DNA from: Leucobacter sp. L43
GTDB lineage: Bacteria; Actinomycetota; Actinomycetes; Actinomycetales; Microbacteriaceae
Length of the DNA stretch: 64,000 nt
Assembly (NCBI RefSeq): GCF_016597785.1
Contig: NZ_JAENJG010000001.1
Coordinates: 1,674,001-1,738,000 of the forward strand
Reading direction: 5' to 3'
This document shows positions 33,501 through 42,274 of this stretch, one piece after another; the first letter of the stretch is position 1; each line of letters opens with the position of its first letter. Position numbers and translations under genes: made by a program. The notes under the pieces are model-generated. The model was not told the origin of the DNA and searched no databases. It saw nothing but the letters and a program-made list of their open reading frames with translations.

Positions 33501-34385
33501 ATGTTCGAGAACTTCGCCGTCGAAGACATCGCGACGAATGAGGCGACCATCCACGTGCGGTACGGCGGCGACGGGCCGCCGGTCCTGCTCCTCCACGGGC
33601 ATCCGCGCACTGGGGCCACCTGGCACAGCGTCGCCCCCAGGCTCGTCGACGCCGGGTATTCGGTGATCTGCCCGGATCTCAGGGGGTACGGCCGGTCGCG
33701 GGGACCGGATCCGACCGAGGATCACAGCGCTCACTCGAAACGCGCGATGGCCGGGGATCTGACGCAGCTCATGACGATCCTCGGTCACGATCGTTTCCAC
33801 CTCGTCGGACACGACCGCGGCAGCTACGTCGCGCTCCGCCTCGCGCTCGACCACGGAGAACGAGTCGATCACCTGGCGCTGCTGGATTGCATTCCGATCA
33901 GCGAGCACCTCGCTCGCGCAGATGCTCGGTTCGCCTCGCTGTGGTGGCACTGGTTCTTCTACGCTCAGCCCGATACTCCCGAGCGTGTCATCAACGCCGA
34001 CCCCGAGAACTGGTACCGAGCGGACCCGGAGCGCATGGGTGCTGAGAACCATGCGGAATGGTTGGCGGCGATCCGCACCCCAGGTGTCGTGCGGGCGATG
34101 CTCGAGGACTATCGCGCCGGACTCACGATCGATCGCGCCCATGAGGAGGCCGACCGCGCCGCTCGCCGTCGGCTCTCGATGCCGGTATTGGCGCTGTGGT
34201 CGGAGCAAGACGACCTCGAACAGCTCTACGGCGACCCGCTCGCGATCTGGCGAGACTGGGCGAGCGATGTACGAGGGCATGGCATCGACTCGGGTCATCA
34301 CGTGGCCGAGGAAGCGCCTGCGCCCCTGAGCCAAGCGCTCATCGACTTCTTCCCCACCCCGAACGCGGAAACACCCGATCCCTGA
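33501..34385 (+). CDS. Alpha/beta hydrolase, fluoroacetate/haloacetate dehalogenase-like
   Basis: A 294-residue alpha/beta hydrolase closely patterned on fluoroacetate dehalogenases. The nucleophile Asp105 lies in GHDRGSY, the acid is Asp129 (LLDC), and the base His266 (SGHH). The halide pocket residues His150, Trp151 (WWHWFF) and Tyr204 (EDYRAG) are present. Of the two carboxylate-binding Arg residues, the first is Arg106 but the second is Tyr109, so the substrate may differ. The MFENF start aligns with the family; ATG 33486 is an alternative. It is divergent from the MHS transporter. Confidence 0.82.
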   Translation: MFENFAVEDIATNEATIHVRYGGDGPPVLLLHGHPRTGATWHSVAPRLVDAGYSVICPDLRGYGRSRGPDPTEDHSAHSKRAMAGDLTQLMTILGHDRFHLVGHDRGSYVALRLALDHGERVDHLALLDCIPISEHLARADARFASLWWHWFFYAQPDTPERVINADPENWYRADPERMGAENHAEWLAAIRTPGVVRAMLEDYRAGLTIDRAHEEADRAARRRLSMPVLALWSEQDDLEQLYGDPLAIWRDWASDVRGHGIDSGHHVAEEAPAPLSQALIDFFPTPNAETPDP

Positions 34386-34399
34386 GGGCGGGTACGGAT

Positions 34400-34434
34400 C
34401 AGGGGCGGCCGGGCTCTCGCCCGGGCCGCCCCTG
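34400..34434. terminator. Bidirectional terminator
   Basis: CAGGGGCGGCCGGG (34400-34413) pairs with CCCGGGCCGCCCCTG (34420-34434) with one bulged base and a 6-nt loop. It lies between the convergent hydrolase and surface-protein genes. Confidence 0.75.
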
Positions 34435-34447
34435 TCAGATGCGTCTC

Positions 34448-37400
34448 TTACAGCGCGCGACGGCGCCGTGCGAGGAGCAGCAGCACGCCGCCGGCCACGA
34501 GCCCGGCTGCGAGCAGAGCACCGGTGAGCAACTCACCACCGGTCACCGCGAGCCCGGGGGCGACCCCGATCTCGTTCTCGAGATCGACGAGCGCCTGAGC
34601 ACCCGCGTCTCCCGTGACGGTGAGCACGATCCGCTCGCCCGCTCCGTCGATCGACGCACCCGCCGACTCGGTCGACCAGTCGGCTCCGACCCAGCTGACG
34701 GCTGCGGGCAGATCCGCCGCCGTTTCGGTGAATGTCACCTCAGTGCCGAGCGGCAGCCCGTCGAGCACCGTCGGCTCGCCGGCGACGAGCTCGAGCTCGA
34801 CGCGCTGGGGTTCACCCATCAGGTCGGTCCAGCTCGCGCTCACCGGGTACACGGTGTCCGCGGGCACCTGCGATGCACCGTCGCCCGTGAGCGACTTGGT
34901 CACCGAGAGGCTTCCGAGCTTCGGCGTCACCGTGTTGATCAGGTCGACGGCCAGCGTCTGCGCGGCCCCGATGGTGAGGGTGGCGGTGCCGTCGTCGTGC
35001 ACGACGAGTCCATCCATCTCCCATTCGGGAGCGTTCCAGCTGAACGCATCTGTGTCATCGGAGGCAGCCTCGGAGAGCGTCACCTCCGTGCCGTGCGGAA
35101 GGCTCCCGTCGAACTGCACCGGAGTGCCGTCGGTCGGGATCGCGAGCTCTGCCGAGTGCGGCTCACCGGCCTCGAACCACGAAGCGGTGACCGCGACGGA
35201 CTCGGGGACGCCCGCCGCTTCGAGCTCGACGCCGTCGACATGCTTCGCCACGGAGAAGGTGCCCGGAGCCCACGTCGCCTCGTTCACCACGGTGACCAGG
35301 GTCATCTCGCCCTGCTGATCCGAGACCACGATCTCGGCGCTGCCGTCACCGTTGTCCGTCACCCGGTCGCCGGAGATGGCGATCGTGTCCCAGATGACGG
35401 TGTCGATGCCGGGGCGGTCGCCCTCGGTGATCGTGACGACGGTGCCAGCGGGAAGGTCGACTCCCAGCGGGGTCGGTTCGACCGCGTTGATCGTGAGCTC
35501 CTTCGACTGTTCACCGTCTGCGTCGGTCCACGTCGCGGTGACCGGGAACTGCGTCTCGGGATCGACCTCTCCCGCTGCCGCGCCTCCGATTCCCTTGAGC
35601 ACGCTGATGCCGGCGATTGACGTCGCAGCGTGGTTCTCCAAGAACACCTGCGCAGTCGCGTCGCGTCCGATCGTCACGGTCGCCGACTCTTCGGTCACGA
35701 CGACGCCGTCACCGGACCAGACGGGTGTCCCCCACGCAATGCCAGAAGCATCTTCGAGCGGAGTCTCCATCAACTCGACCTGCGTGCCGACCAGCAACTG
35801 CTCGCCGAATTCGACGGGCGTGCCATCGGTCGGCACCGTGAGGGTCTTCGAGCCGGGTACGCCCTCCTGCTCCCAGACCGCGGTGACCGTCACCGCATCG
35901 GGCACGGCCGGATTATCAGCCTCGGCGCCGGTCACGTTCTTCACGATCGAGAACGTTCCCACGGTCCGCTCGACGCTGTTCGTCAGCGTGACGACCGCTG
36001 GAGCCGTTGCGTGGTCGCCGGTGATCGTGATGCTCTCCGGGGAGAAGACCGGGTCGCCCCAGGTGAACCGGTCATCGTCGACCGGGCGCGCTTCGCTCAA
36101 CGCGACCGTCGCACCGATCGGCAGATCATCGATGAGCACGGGTGCTCCGGCCCGCACGGTGACCGTGCGATCCGCCTGCTTCGGGAACCCTTCGCCCAGC
36201 GCGGTCGTATCGATCGCCGCGGTCACTTCGTAGGCGCGATCCGTGTCGACCTGGCTCGCCGCCCCGCCTGCGACCTGCTTCACCAGCGACACCGCGCCGA
36301 GCTGCGCCTCATTGGTGAGGTCGACGGTGACGTTGCTGCCCGGTGTCAGTGCTGCGACGGCGGTCTTCCCGCCGTCACCCACGGTCACGGCTTCGCCCTC
36401 CGCGAATACGGGATCACCGAACACGACGCCGGGGATCGCCGGGAAGGTCGGTTCTGACAGCGCCACCGTCCAGCCGAGGCCGCGCGAGTTCGGGCCGCTG
36501 ATCCGATCGCCGTTCAACGGCACCTGGAGGTCGTACTCGAGCTGCATCTGGCCCTGCGGATCGATCTCCTGCACGTGCACGGTGAACATCGTGCCCTCGG
36601 GAACGAATGCTGCTCCCGCAGTGTCGGCGAGGGTCTTGCTGATCCCCACCGAACCGCGCGAGACGCCCTGACCCGTGCCGCTGCCGCGATTGCTCTGCGT
36701 CACCGACTTCTCATACGTCTTCCCAGCGACCTCGGCGGAGTTGCCGTACGAGGTGCCCGGCGCGTCCATGCCACCGCTCGAGGTGCACGACGTGTAGCTG
36801 ATCACGTACTGGTACTCGGCGCTGAACCCGGTCGCCTGGCTCCCACCGGGCTGCGCCAGCGTCGGGCGCGGGATCGCGAGCGTGATCACCCCATCCTCGT
36901 GCGACGCGGTCACGGAGTCGGTGAGATCGACAGTCGCGAGCCCCCCGTTTCCGACCTGGTCGCGAGCTTCGACCTTCAGGCCGAGCTGCGAAGCCAATCC
37001 GCTCGTGGGATCACCGGCGACGCACACTTCGTGCGCACCTGAGAGGGTGTCCGTGACGACGAGGTCGCTTTCCACCGCCGAGAGCCGCTCGCCCGGGACG
37101 GTGATGTTCCAGTTCATGGTCGTCTGCGGGAGGTGCTCGACGCCGTCGAGCGTGACCGACCTGCCGTTGATGGCGCCGTTCTTGCCCTCGGATCGTCCGG
37201 GAACCTTGGTCTCGGTGCCGGCGACCTGACCGTCGACCTCTACCTGGTTGGTGTACGCGGTGCCGCCTGCTGGCAGCCCGTCCTGACTCACGCACGTCGA
37301 GTAGGTGATGACGTACCGGTAGTCCGAGGCCTTGAAGGAGAATGCCGGATCGGAGATGTCGAAATCGATCGCGAATGCCTGCGCCGAGGAAGACGTCACA

Positions 37401-38632
37401 GTCGGGGCGAGCATTCCGGTGACGTCGCGCTGGAGCTGATTGCTCGGGCCGTAGCGCTCGGTGATCCGGATCCCGCTGATCGTGTCGCTGCACACCTCGT
37501 GCCCGGCTCCGAGTTGTTCGCTGAACACGAAGCCGTCCTTGCCCAGCAGCTGGTCGCCCGGCACGCTCACCGTCCAAGCGATCTTTCCGTTGCGCTCTCC
37601 GCCGCCGAGCACCGTGCCCGACTTGGTGAGCGACCCCTGCCACGGTCGCGGATGCAGCCCGATGATGCCAGAGGACTCGCCCCACACATCGATGCTGGCT
37701 TCGTTCGTGTACTCGGTGCTCTCGGGGTCGATCTGCCCGTCGGGCGTGCAGGTGTCGTAGGTGATGCGGTACGTCACGTTGGGGTCGAAGCCGCCTTCGG
37801 GAGCAGTGAGCTTGATCGTGAAGTGCTGCGCATCCGCGCCCGGCACGATCTCGGCGACGCTCGTCGCATCGGCGACGGCGCTGCCTCGCACCGTCTCCAC
37901 CTTCATGTTCGACGGCGTGCACAGCGCGTGTCCCGCTCCGAGGGTGTCGGCCACGTTGATGACGTCGTGGGCCTGCATGCGCGAGCCCGGGAGGTCGATC
38001 GTCCATTTCATGGACCAGTTGTTGGCGTTCATCTCGCCCGTCTTGCTCCAGGTGTCCGGAATCTCGATGCCGTCATCGATTCCGCCGCCACCGGGCAGCT
38101 CGACGGGGACGTCCTGCCCGTTGAGGTCGAAGACGAGGGCTTGCTCGTCCGTCGCCTCCACTGCCGTGACGTCGAATGCGAACTCGCCGATGACGTTCTC
38201 GGGATACAGCGCGACTTCCTCGGTGAGCGTGCACGTGACGATCCCGGTCGACGCGTCCGCGAGACACGTCGCCCAATCGACGACCTCTCCCGTTTCCGTC
38301 GGCCCGCTCAGCGAGAACGGCACGTTGGCCGGGATCCGCAGTTCCTGGGGAAGGCCGATCGTGAAGACGTCTCCCGGCTGAGGATCCGCCGCGGTTGCAT
38401 CCCAGCTGCCGGAGACCGACACCGTGTCGCCGACGACCAACTGCCCGTCGGGCCCGCTTCCCGCGCCGATCACCACTTTCGTGACGGCGATCTCGGGGTT
38501 CGGAGCGGCGTTCGCCGCCGCAGGAATCGTCAGCAGACCGCTGACGGCGAGCAGCGCCGCGGTCAGCGCTGAGACGATCCTTCCGATTCGGAAGGGGCGG
38601 ACCTGATGTCCGTGTGTGCTGTGGGAACGCAT
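34448..38632 (-). CDS. Large wall-anchored surface protein with tandem repeat domains and LAVTG anchor
   Basis: A 1394-residue secreted protein. The signal peptide spans residues 1-42 (AANA end). Next come about three related 160-170-residue domains, each with an A-GA-H-C motif (TLGAGHALC, QLGAGHEVC, TLSGAHEVC) and a later YxITY-TC Cys, suggesting disulfides. Then six ~115-residue Ig-like repeats follow (about 665-1357), each starting like GxxSVxKxxxG and resembling DUF5979. The end has LAVTG (1360-1364), a hydrophobic helix and RRRR, a class-E-type sortase anchor. It is divergent from the fused sigma factor. Likely an adhesin or stalk. Confidence 0.85.
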   Translation of the reverse strand: MRSHSTHGHQVRPFRIGRIVSALTAALLAVSGLLTIPAAANAAPNPEIAVTKVVIGAGSGPDGQLVVGDTVSVSGSWDATAADPQPGDVFTIGLPQELRIPANVPFSLSGPTETGEVVDWATCLADASTGIVTCTLTEEVALYPENVIGEFAFDVTAVEATDEQALVFDLNGQDVPVELPGGGGIDDGIEIPDTWSKTGEMNANNWSMKWTIDLPGSRMQAHDVINVADTLGAGHALCTPSNMKVETVRGSAVADATSVAEIVPGADAQHFTIKLTAPEGGFDPNVTYRITYDTCTPDGQIDPESTEYTNEASIDVWGESSGIIGLHPRPWQGSLTKSGTVLGGGERNGKIAWTVSVPGDQLLGKDGFVFSEQLGAGHEVCSDTISGIRITERYGPSNQLQRDVTGMLAPTVTSSSAQAFAIDFDISDPAFSFKASDYRYVITYSTCVSQDGLPAGGTAYTNQVEVDGQVAGTETKVPGRSEGKNGAINGRSVTLDGVEHLPQTTMNWNITVPGERLSAVESDLVVTDTLSGAHEVCVAGDPTSGLASQLGLKVEARDQVGNGGLATVDLTDSVTASHEDGVITLAIPRPTLAQPGGSQATGFSAEYQYVISYTSCTSSGGMDAPGTSYGNSAEVAGKTYEKSVTQSNRGSGTGQGVSRGSVGISKTLADTAGAAFVPEGTMFTVHVQEIDPQGQMQLEYDLQVPLNGDRISGPNSRGLGWTVALSEPTFPAIPGVVFGDPVFAEGEAVTVGDGGKTAVAALTPGSNVTVDLTNEAQLGAVSLVKQVAGGAASQVDTDRAYEVTAAIDTTALGEGFPKQADRTVTVRAGAPVLIDDLPIGATVALSEARPVDDDRFTWGDPVFSPESITITGDHATAPAVVTLTNSVERTVGTFSIVKNVTGAEADNPAVPDAVTVTAVWEQEGVPGSKTLTVPTDGTPVEFGEQLLVGTQVELMETPLEDASGIAWGTPVWSGDGVVVTEESATVTIGRDATAQVFLENHAATSIAGISVLKGIGGAAAGEVDPETQFPVTATWTDADGEQSKELTINAVEPTPLGVDLPAGTVVTITEGDRPGIDTVIWDTIAISGDRVTDNGDGSAEIVVSDQQGEMTLVTVVNEATWAPGTFSVAKHVDGVELEAAGVPESVAVTASWFEAGEPHSAELAIPTDGTPVQFDGSLPHGTEVTLSEAASDDTDAFSWNAPEWEMDGLVVHDDGTATLTIGAAQTLAVDLINTVTPKLGSLSVTKSLTGDGASQVPADTVYPVSASWTDLMGEPQRVELELVAGEPTVLDGLPLGTEVTFTETAADLPAAVSWVGADWSTESAGASIDGAGERIVLTVTGDAGAQALVDLENEIGVAPGLAVTGGELLTGALLAAGLVAGGVLLLLARRRRAL

Positions 38633-38937
38633 GTGCGCGCTTACTCTCCTCGTGCTCGTGGCATGGATGGACCGCGTCGACGCGGCGATTCCGGGGCGCC
38701 CGTGGAATGTCTGGGGCGCCTCGGAGCAGGCAACGGTCGGCTCCCGGAGTACGTCGGGGAACGGTCCACAGGAGCCGACTCACCGATAACACGGCGCACG
38801 CCCCGTTTCGTGACGCACGTTTCACGAAATGTTCGAGAAAACTCTCCGCCGCCCGCTCATGTCGCGTACCGGAGATCCCGCGATGGCGTGGCGTGGATTC
38901 CGGGGAAGACGTGCATTCCGAGAGAAAAGGACTCATA
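38633..38937. promoter_or_regulatory. 305-bp divergent promoter region of surface protein and sigma-factor genes
   Basis: No gene is convincing in this gap. It must hold both promoters. TTTCGTGA (38806-38813) and TCACGAAA (38822-38829) form a perfect 8-bp inverted repeat with an 8-bp spacer, near the middle. GAGGAGAG upstream of 38632 is the surface-protein ribosome site, and AAAAGG at 38926-38931 precedes the sigma-factor ATG. Autoregulation by the fused sigma factor is plausible. Confidence 0.55.
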
Positions 38938-40779
38938 ATGCATCGGGGTGCTCTCCGGCATCGCAACATCGGGAGCGCGAAGGGGGATGAGATCGTGGCC
39001 GACCAGCAGCACGACTCCGATGAGGACCTCCTCTCCGCGTACCGGGCAGGAGATTCCGCGGCGCTCGCCGTGCTGTGGGAGCGGCACGTTCGGCCGGCGA
39101 TCGTTGCGGCCAGAAGCATCGCGCCGTCGCTGGACGCGGAAGACGTGGTGTCAGACGCCTACCTGAAGATCATCGAGAGCATCGAGAAGGGCAGGGGCCC
39201 GCACGGCGCCTTTCGGCCGTACCTGTACCGGGTCGTGCAGTCGGTCGCCGCAGACAAGCTCCGCAGCCCGGAGACGCACGTTGCAGAACTGCACGAATCC
39301 CACGAGATCCCCGAAGCAGATCCGTGGGAGGACCATGCGTTCGACCGCAACGCCGCGGCGCAGGCCTTCAACTCGCTCAGCGAGCGCTGGCAATCGGTGC
39401 TCTGGTACACCGAAGTCGAGGGTCTGCCCCCTCGAGAGGCGGCGCAGCTGCTCGGGATCAAGCCCAACGCTGTGTCAGCCCTCGCCTCACGGGCCCGCGA
39501 GGCTCTGGCATCCGCATGGGTCGAAGCGCACGTGCAGCGCGAACTCGCCTCCGCCGAGTGCGAATCCACGCTGCAGGATCTGCAGCGGTATCAACGCGGA
39601 AAGTTGACGAGTGCGCGCTCGCGCGCGGTGCAGGCGCACCTGCAGACCTGCCGCTCGTGCGCTTCAGCCGCCGATGAGGTCGCGCTCCTGAACCGCAAGC
39701 TCGCCCTCATCCTGGCGACCATCTTCGTCGGCGGCGGTTCGGCCACCGCCCTGCTGGGCGGTTTCACCGGGAGCACGCCGGCGGCCGCGAGTACCGGCGG
39801 CACGATCCGGAAGCATCTCTCGAGCGCACCCGCGAGAACCGCGGTGATCGCCGGCGCCACCATCGTGGGCATCGCCGCCGTGGTGACCGCGGCACTGGCC
39901 TTGAGCGCGTCGACGGCGCCCGTTGCCGCCACCGGCTCCGGAATCTCGGCAGCAGCGCCCGCGTCGTCGAGTGACGCCGCAGATGCGCCGCTCGGCGGCG
40001 GAGCGGATTCCGACTCCGACTCCGACTCCGACTCCGGGGATGGGGGCTCTGAGTCATCCGATCAGCGCGAGCACACCGGAGCGGACGATGATCGCCGAGC
40101 GTTCGTTGAGATTCTGGGCGTCGAACCCGCACCGGGCCCGGGGCCCTCCGAGGGTCCCGACCCTGCCGGCGATGAGTCGGGCGATTCGCGAGGGACAGGT
40201 GATGCCTCGGCCGATGGATCAGGCAGCGTGGAGGGCGACTCAACGGGAACCGCGTCGAGCGACGGATCCGGTGCATCCGGTTCCGCCGGGGGCGCGGATG
40301 CGGGAGCCACCGGAGCGCACACAGCCGCATCGACCGCGGACGCCGATGCGATCGGCGGTGCGGACGCAGACGCGGGCGGCGATTCCGGCGGCGAGCCGGT
40401 CGATGATGCCGATCCCACGCTGCTCGTCGGCTTCGCCTGTTACGCCGAGAACCCGGACCAGGGTTTCGTGCTGACCGGAACGTCGTCAACGGCGGGCGCG
40501 CTGCAGGCGCGGATCACGCAGCTGCCGTCGACTGCTCCCGTGCTCCTCATTGCGTATCCCAGCGTGCAGGACCCTTCCGGCGTCATCTTCGAGAACGTAT
40601 TCACGGGCACGGATCCCGACCCGAATCCGTGGTGGTGGACACCCTCCCTCACTCCGCTCTCGCAGTGGGACGGGCTGCACGATGCTCCGATCACTGACGT
40701 CATGATCGAGATGCGACTGCTCTCGCTCGACGGCAGGCACTCACCGTGGACGACGGTGACGCCCGACACCACCTGCTAG
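38938..40779 (+). CDS. ECF sigma factor fused to ZAS anti-sigma domain, membrane helices and C-terminal domain
   Basis: A 613-residue one-protein regulator. Sigma region 2 spans about residues 44-112 (AEDVVSDAYLKIIES) and region 4 about 142-195 (GLPPREAAQLLGIKPNAVSA). A zinc anti-sigma motif His234-x3-Cys238-x2-Cys241 follows. Hydrophobic segments lie at 255-276 and 301-325. A Ser/Asp/Gly/Ala-rich linker (SDSDSDSD at ~358-366) leads to a conserved-looking domain at ~490-613 with two Cys. The layout resembles the ECF52-like fused class. It is divergent from the anchored surface protein, its likely target. GTG 38998 is a possible shorter start. Its stop overlaps the next convergent stop. Confidence 0.85.
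   Translation: MHRGALRHRNIGSAKGDEIVADQQHDSDEDLLSAYRAGDSAALAVLWERHVRPAIVAARSIAPSLDAEDVVSDAYLKIIESIEKGRGPHGAFRPYLYRVVQSVAADKLRSPETHVAELHESHEIPEADPWEDHAFDRNAAAQAFNSLSERWQSVLWYTEVEGLPPREAAQLLGIKPNAVSALASRAREALASAWVEAHVQRELASAECESTLQDLQRYQRGKLTSARSRAVQAHLQTCRSCASAADEVALLNRKLALILATIFVGGGSATALLGGFTGSTPAAASTGGTIRKHLSSAPARTAVIAGATIVGIAAVVTAALALSASTAPVAATGSGISAAAPASSSDAADAPLGGGADSDSDSDSDSGDGGSESSDQREHTGADDDRRAFVEILGVEPAPGPGPSEGPDPAGDESGDSRGTGDASADGSGSVEGDSTGTASSDGSGASGSAGGADAGATGAHTAASTADADAIGGADADAGGDSGGEPVDDADPTLLVGFACYAENPDQGFVLTGTSSTAGALQARITQLPSTAPVLLIAYPSVQDPSGVIFENVFTGTDPDPNPWWWTPSLTPLSQWDGLHDAPITDVMIEMRLLSLDGRHSPWTTVTPDTTC
40008..40036. repeat. Ser-Asp hexanucleotide repeat in the sigma-factor gene
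   Basis: GATTCC followed by four GACTCC hexamers and then GACTCCGG encode an SDSDSDSD run in the linker after the membrane helices. Such SD runs are common in wall-spanning linkers. The hexamer unit preserves the frame. Confidence 0.85.
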
Positions 40780-41648
40780 CTGCGCTTCGCGGGTGCGATG
40801 AGCGGGATCGCCGCAGCGACGAGGATCAGGCCGAGGCCGACGAGGTCGGGCGCCGTGGGGATCTCCCCGAGGAGCACCGCGGAGGCGAGGACTCCGAAGA
40901 GCGGCACGAGGAGGCTTCCAAGGCCCGCAGCACCCGCCGAGATCCGTTGGAGGAGCCCGAACCAGATCAGGTACGCGATCACGGTGCCGAGCAGGGCGTT
41001 GTAGGCGAGCCCTGCGGCTGCGCTGCCGGTCAACAGGAAGGGAGCGGTCCTCGGGTCGAGGGCGAGGCCGACGAGTGAGATCGCAGCAGCCGCGACGAGC
41101 TGCCATGCGGTCGTCGCGATCGGAGGGGCGTCCACATCGATGCGCTTCAGGTACACGGTGCCGATGGCCCAGCTCACCGCGGCGGCCAGCGCGTAGAGCG
41201 CGCCGAGCCAGTCGCCGGTGCCGAGCAGCGGCCACGCGAGGATCACCAGCCCTGCAGCACCGAGGGCGAGGCTGGCCGACCGTCTCGCGGTGATCGGTTC
41301 GCGAAGCACGAAGCGTGCGAGCAGCACGACCCAGATCGGCATGGTGTAGACGCAGATCGTGGCGCGCCCTGCGGTGGTGTTGAGCAGCGCGAGCGCCGAG
41401 AACACGCCGAACCCTCCGATCCCGAACGCGCCTGCGATCAGCAGGCGGACCAGGTCGCGAGGATCGCCGATGCGCAGTCTGGTGCGGGTGCAGAGGGCGA
41501 TCACGACCAAGACGACGGCGGCGCCGCCGAAGGTGATGACGCGCAGCTCCCACAGCGTGAAGGATGCGAGGGCGACTTTCGCCGCGACGAAGTTGACGCC
41601 CCAGAGCAGTGCGACCAAGACGAGCGCTCCGCGGTCGGCCGCCTTCAC
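40776..41648 (-). CDS. EamA/DMT-family transporter
   Basis: A 290-residue ten-helix transporter with two EamA repeats. The first opens with ALLWGVNFVAAKVAL and the second with ALYALAAAVSWAIGTVYLKR. The family exports or imports amino acids and metabolites; substrate unknown. GTG start. Its TAG stop and that of the convergent sigma-factor gene share the four bases CTAG at 40776-40779. A 215-bp gap separates it from the arsenic operon on the same strand. Confidence 0.87.
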   Translation of the reverse strand: MKAADRGALVLVALLWGVNFVAAKVALASFTLWELRVITFGGAAVVLVVIALCTRTRLRIGDPRDLVRLLIAGAFGIGGFGVFSALALLNTTAGRATICVYTMPIWVVLLARFVLREPITARRSASLALGAAGLVILAWPLLGTGDWLGALYALAAAVSWAIGTVYLKRIDVDAPPIATTAWQLVAAAAISLVGLALDPRTAPFLLTGSAAAGLAYNALLGTVIAYLIWFGLLQRISAGAAGLGSLLVPLFGVLASAVLLGEIPTAPDLVGLGLILVAAAIPLIAPAKRS

Positions 41649-41863
41649 GAGTCGCCGTCGGGTGCGGTGCGCGTCATGGTGGCCTTCTCAAGTGAACCTG
41701 GGCGATCGGATCTGCCGACGATCTGCACCGTTGGCGTCTCCTCACCGTAGAGTCTGTTCCGGTCTGAACGGAAGGCCGGAAATGATCGATATGCACGGAC
41801 CAGTGCGCTCACCGGGTAGAAGCCGAGGCGCCACCCCGTACTCCGTGTGCTCCGCCGCCCGGC

Positions 41864-42274
41864 CTATCGCGCGATGAGTTCCGCGATGAGGGTTTCGACA
41901 CGACCCTTGATCTCGTCGCGGATCGGGCGCACCGACTCGATGCCCTGGCCCGCCGGATCGTCGAGCTTCCAGTCTTCATAGCGCGTGCCAGGGAAGAACG
42001 GGCACGCGTCGCCGCAGCCCATCGTGATCACGACATCCGAGACCTGCACCACCTCGGGCGTGAGCATTTTCGGTTGCTCGGCGGCGATGTCGACACCCTC
42101 CTCGAGCATGGCTTCGACGGCGATGGGGTTGATCTGATCGGCGGGTATCGATCCGGCAGAACGAACCTCGATCCGGTCTCCCGCGAGCTGACGCAGGTAA
42201 CCTGCAGCCATCTGAGAACGACCGGCGTTATGGACGCAGACGAACAAGACGGAAGGCTTCTGAGCTGTGGTCAT
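41864..42274 (-). CDS. arsC: Arsenate reductase, LMW-phosphatase type
   Basis: A 136-residue arsenate reductase. The P-loop Cys13-x5-Arg19 (CVHNAGRS) attacks arsenate; Cys87 and Cys91 (MGCGDACP) and the EDWKLDDP acid loop follow. In actinomycetes such enzymes often work with mycothiol and mycoredoxin or thioredoxin; which applies is not visible. It overlaps the ArsR-ArsC fusion by ATGA and is the last gene of the arsenic operon. Confidence 0.92.
   Translation of the reverse strand: MTTAQKPSVLFVCVHNAGRSQMAAGYLRQLAGDRIEVRSAGSIPADQINPIAVEAMLEEGVDIAAEQPKMLTPEVVQVSDVVITMGCGDACPFFPGTRYEDWKLDDPAGQGIESVRPIRDEIKGRVETLIAELIAR

Noticed and set aside
33405-34334. Upstream extension of the MHS transporter frame
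   Set aside because: Antisense to the dehalogenase-like gene; the transporter motifs start right after ATG 33404, which has a ribosome site.
38606-38938. 110-residue frame in the sigma/surface-protein gap
   Set aside because: It ends just before the sigma-factor start, has no ribosome site and looks random; the region is better read as promoter DNA.
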